From Gammaproteobacteria bacterium (GTDB lineage: Bacteria; Pseudomonadota; Gammaproteobacteria; SZUA-229): a stretch of 6,504 nt of DNA. Where the stretch lies: NCBI GenBank assembly GCA_023136715.1, contig JAGLQT010000227.1, forward strand, positions 1 through 6,504, in the 5' to 3' direction. This document shows positions 6,345-6,504 of this stretch, in pieces. Every line of letters begins with the position of its first letter. Positions within the stretch are counted from its first letter, which is position 1. Both the position numbers and the translations under genes were made by a program. The notes under the pieces were generated by a model. The model worked only from the letters and a program-made list of their open reading frames with translations, ran no database searches and was not told the origin of the DNA.

Positions 6345-6398
6345 AGTGTGACCATAATAATCAAATTATCATCACTGATATATTGAGAAAATCACACT
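6345..6398. repeat. Nested inverted repeats upstream of the YdjM-type operon
   Basis: The outer arms AGTGTGA (6345-6351) and TCACACT (6392-6398) are exact reverse complements. Inside them, TCAAATTATCA (6361-6371) and TGATATATTGA (6376-6386) pair at 9 of 11 positions around TCAC. The set sits 41-94 bases upstream of the GTG start, where an operator or a leader hairpin would be expected. The TGTGA/TCACA halves are too far apart for a normal CRP site. Confidence 0.35.
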
Positions 6399-6504
6399 AT
6401 CGTGTATAACATGGCATATACAGTGAATTTTGTAGGGTAATTATCGCTACTTTGGGCATAAATACTTGGCAATTTTAAAAAAACCGTTTCATTATAAGAA
6501 GAAT

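Larger units (their letters stand above)
6305..6504. other. Upstream intergenic region of the YdjM-type operon
   Basis: These 200 bases run to the right edge. They contain the GGAGGG ribosome binding site (6308-6313, minus strand) and nested inverted repeats (6345-6398). Several weak -10-like elements occur on the minus strand, but none is paired with a good -35 box. The plus strand near 6470-6497 has TTGGCA followed by TATAA-like sequence, which could be a promoter for a rightward gene beyond the window; the spacing is poor. No coding sequence was supported here. Confidence 0.5.

Noticed and set aside
6345..6398. CRP binding site from the TGTGA and TCACA halves
   Set aside because: The halves are about 40 bp apart instead of 6, so they cannot form one CRP site.

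Overview
The window looks like chromosomal DNA of a gammaproteobacterium with moderately AT-rich coding regions and very AT-rich intergenic DNA. The taxonomic guess rests on gene content: a CHASE2 receptor-type Ser/Thr kinase, a SelO with the bacterial Cys C-terminus, and a YdjM-type membrane protein. It is an inference, because no rRNA or other phylogenetic marker is present. No tRNA, rRNA, CRISPR array, transposase, integrase or phage gene was found.

Layout, left to right: (1) 1-140, minus strand: the N-terminal 46 codons of a gene running off the left edge, with one membrane anchor. (2) 141-458: a divergent, AT-rich control region with a near-consensus sigma70 promoter for the kinase and two inverted repeats. 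(3) 459-2822, plus: a complete membrane-anchored Ser/Thr protein kinase, with an extracytoplasmic CHASE2-like sensor, three more membrane helices, a TPR-like linker and a C-terminal Hanks-type kinase. (4) 2836-3140, minus: a decayed, frameshifted copy of a small gene. (5) 3181-4668, plus: SelO (YdiU), the pseudokinase-fold protein adenylyltransferase, with all expected active-site residues and both redox cysteines. (6) 4693-4998, minus: the intact 101-aa paralogue of the broken copy. (7) 5029-5436 and (8) 5417-6304, minus: a small polytopic membrane protein and a YdjM-type (DUF457) predicted metal-dependent hydrolase, overlapping by 20 bp. (9) 6305-6504: an upstream intergenic region with nested inverted repeats.

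Genes 8, 7 and 6 read in that order on the minus strand, with a 20-bp overlap and then a 30-bp gap, and probably form one operon. The kinase and SelO are each transcribed toward a copy of the small gene, with only 13 and 24 bp between the convergent stop codons and no obvious terminator hairpin.

The most interesting observation is that selO lies between two same-orientation copies of one unrecognised ~101-codon gene. Comparing them shows that the left copy is exactly one base shorter. The missing base falls in codon 26. Restoring it recovers an ORF starting at 3140 with the same number of codons as the intact copy. The longer open frame that runs to 3186 is therefore probably an artefact of the frameshift. 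I see no strong evidence for a new multi-gene defence or mobile system here. The uncharacterised small family, the membrane protein beside the YdjM homologue and the selO-bracketing duplication are the parts worth following up.
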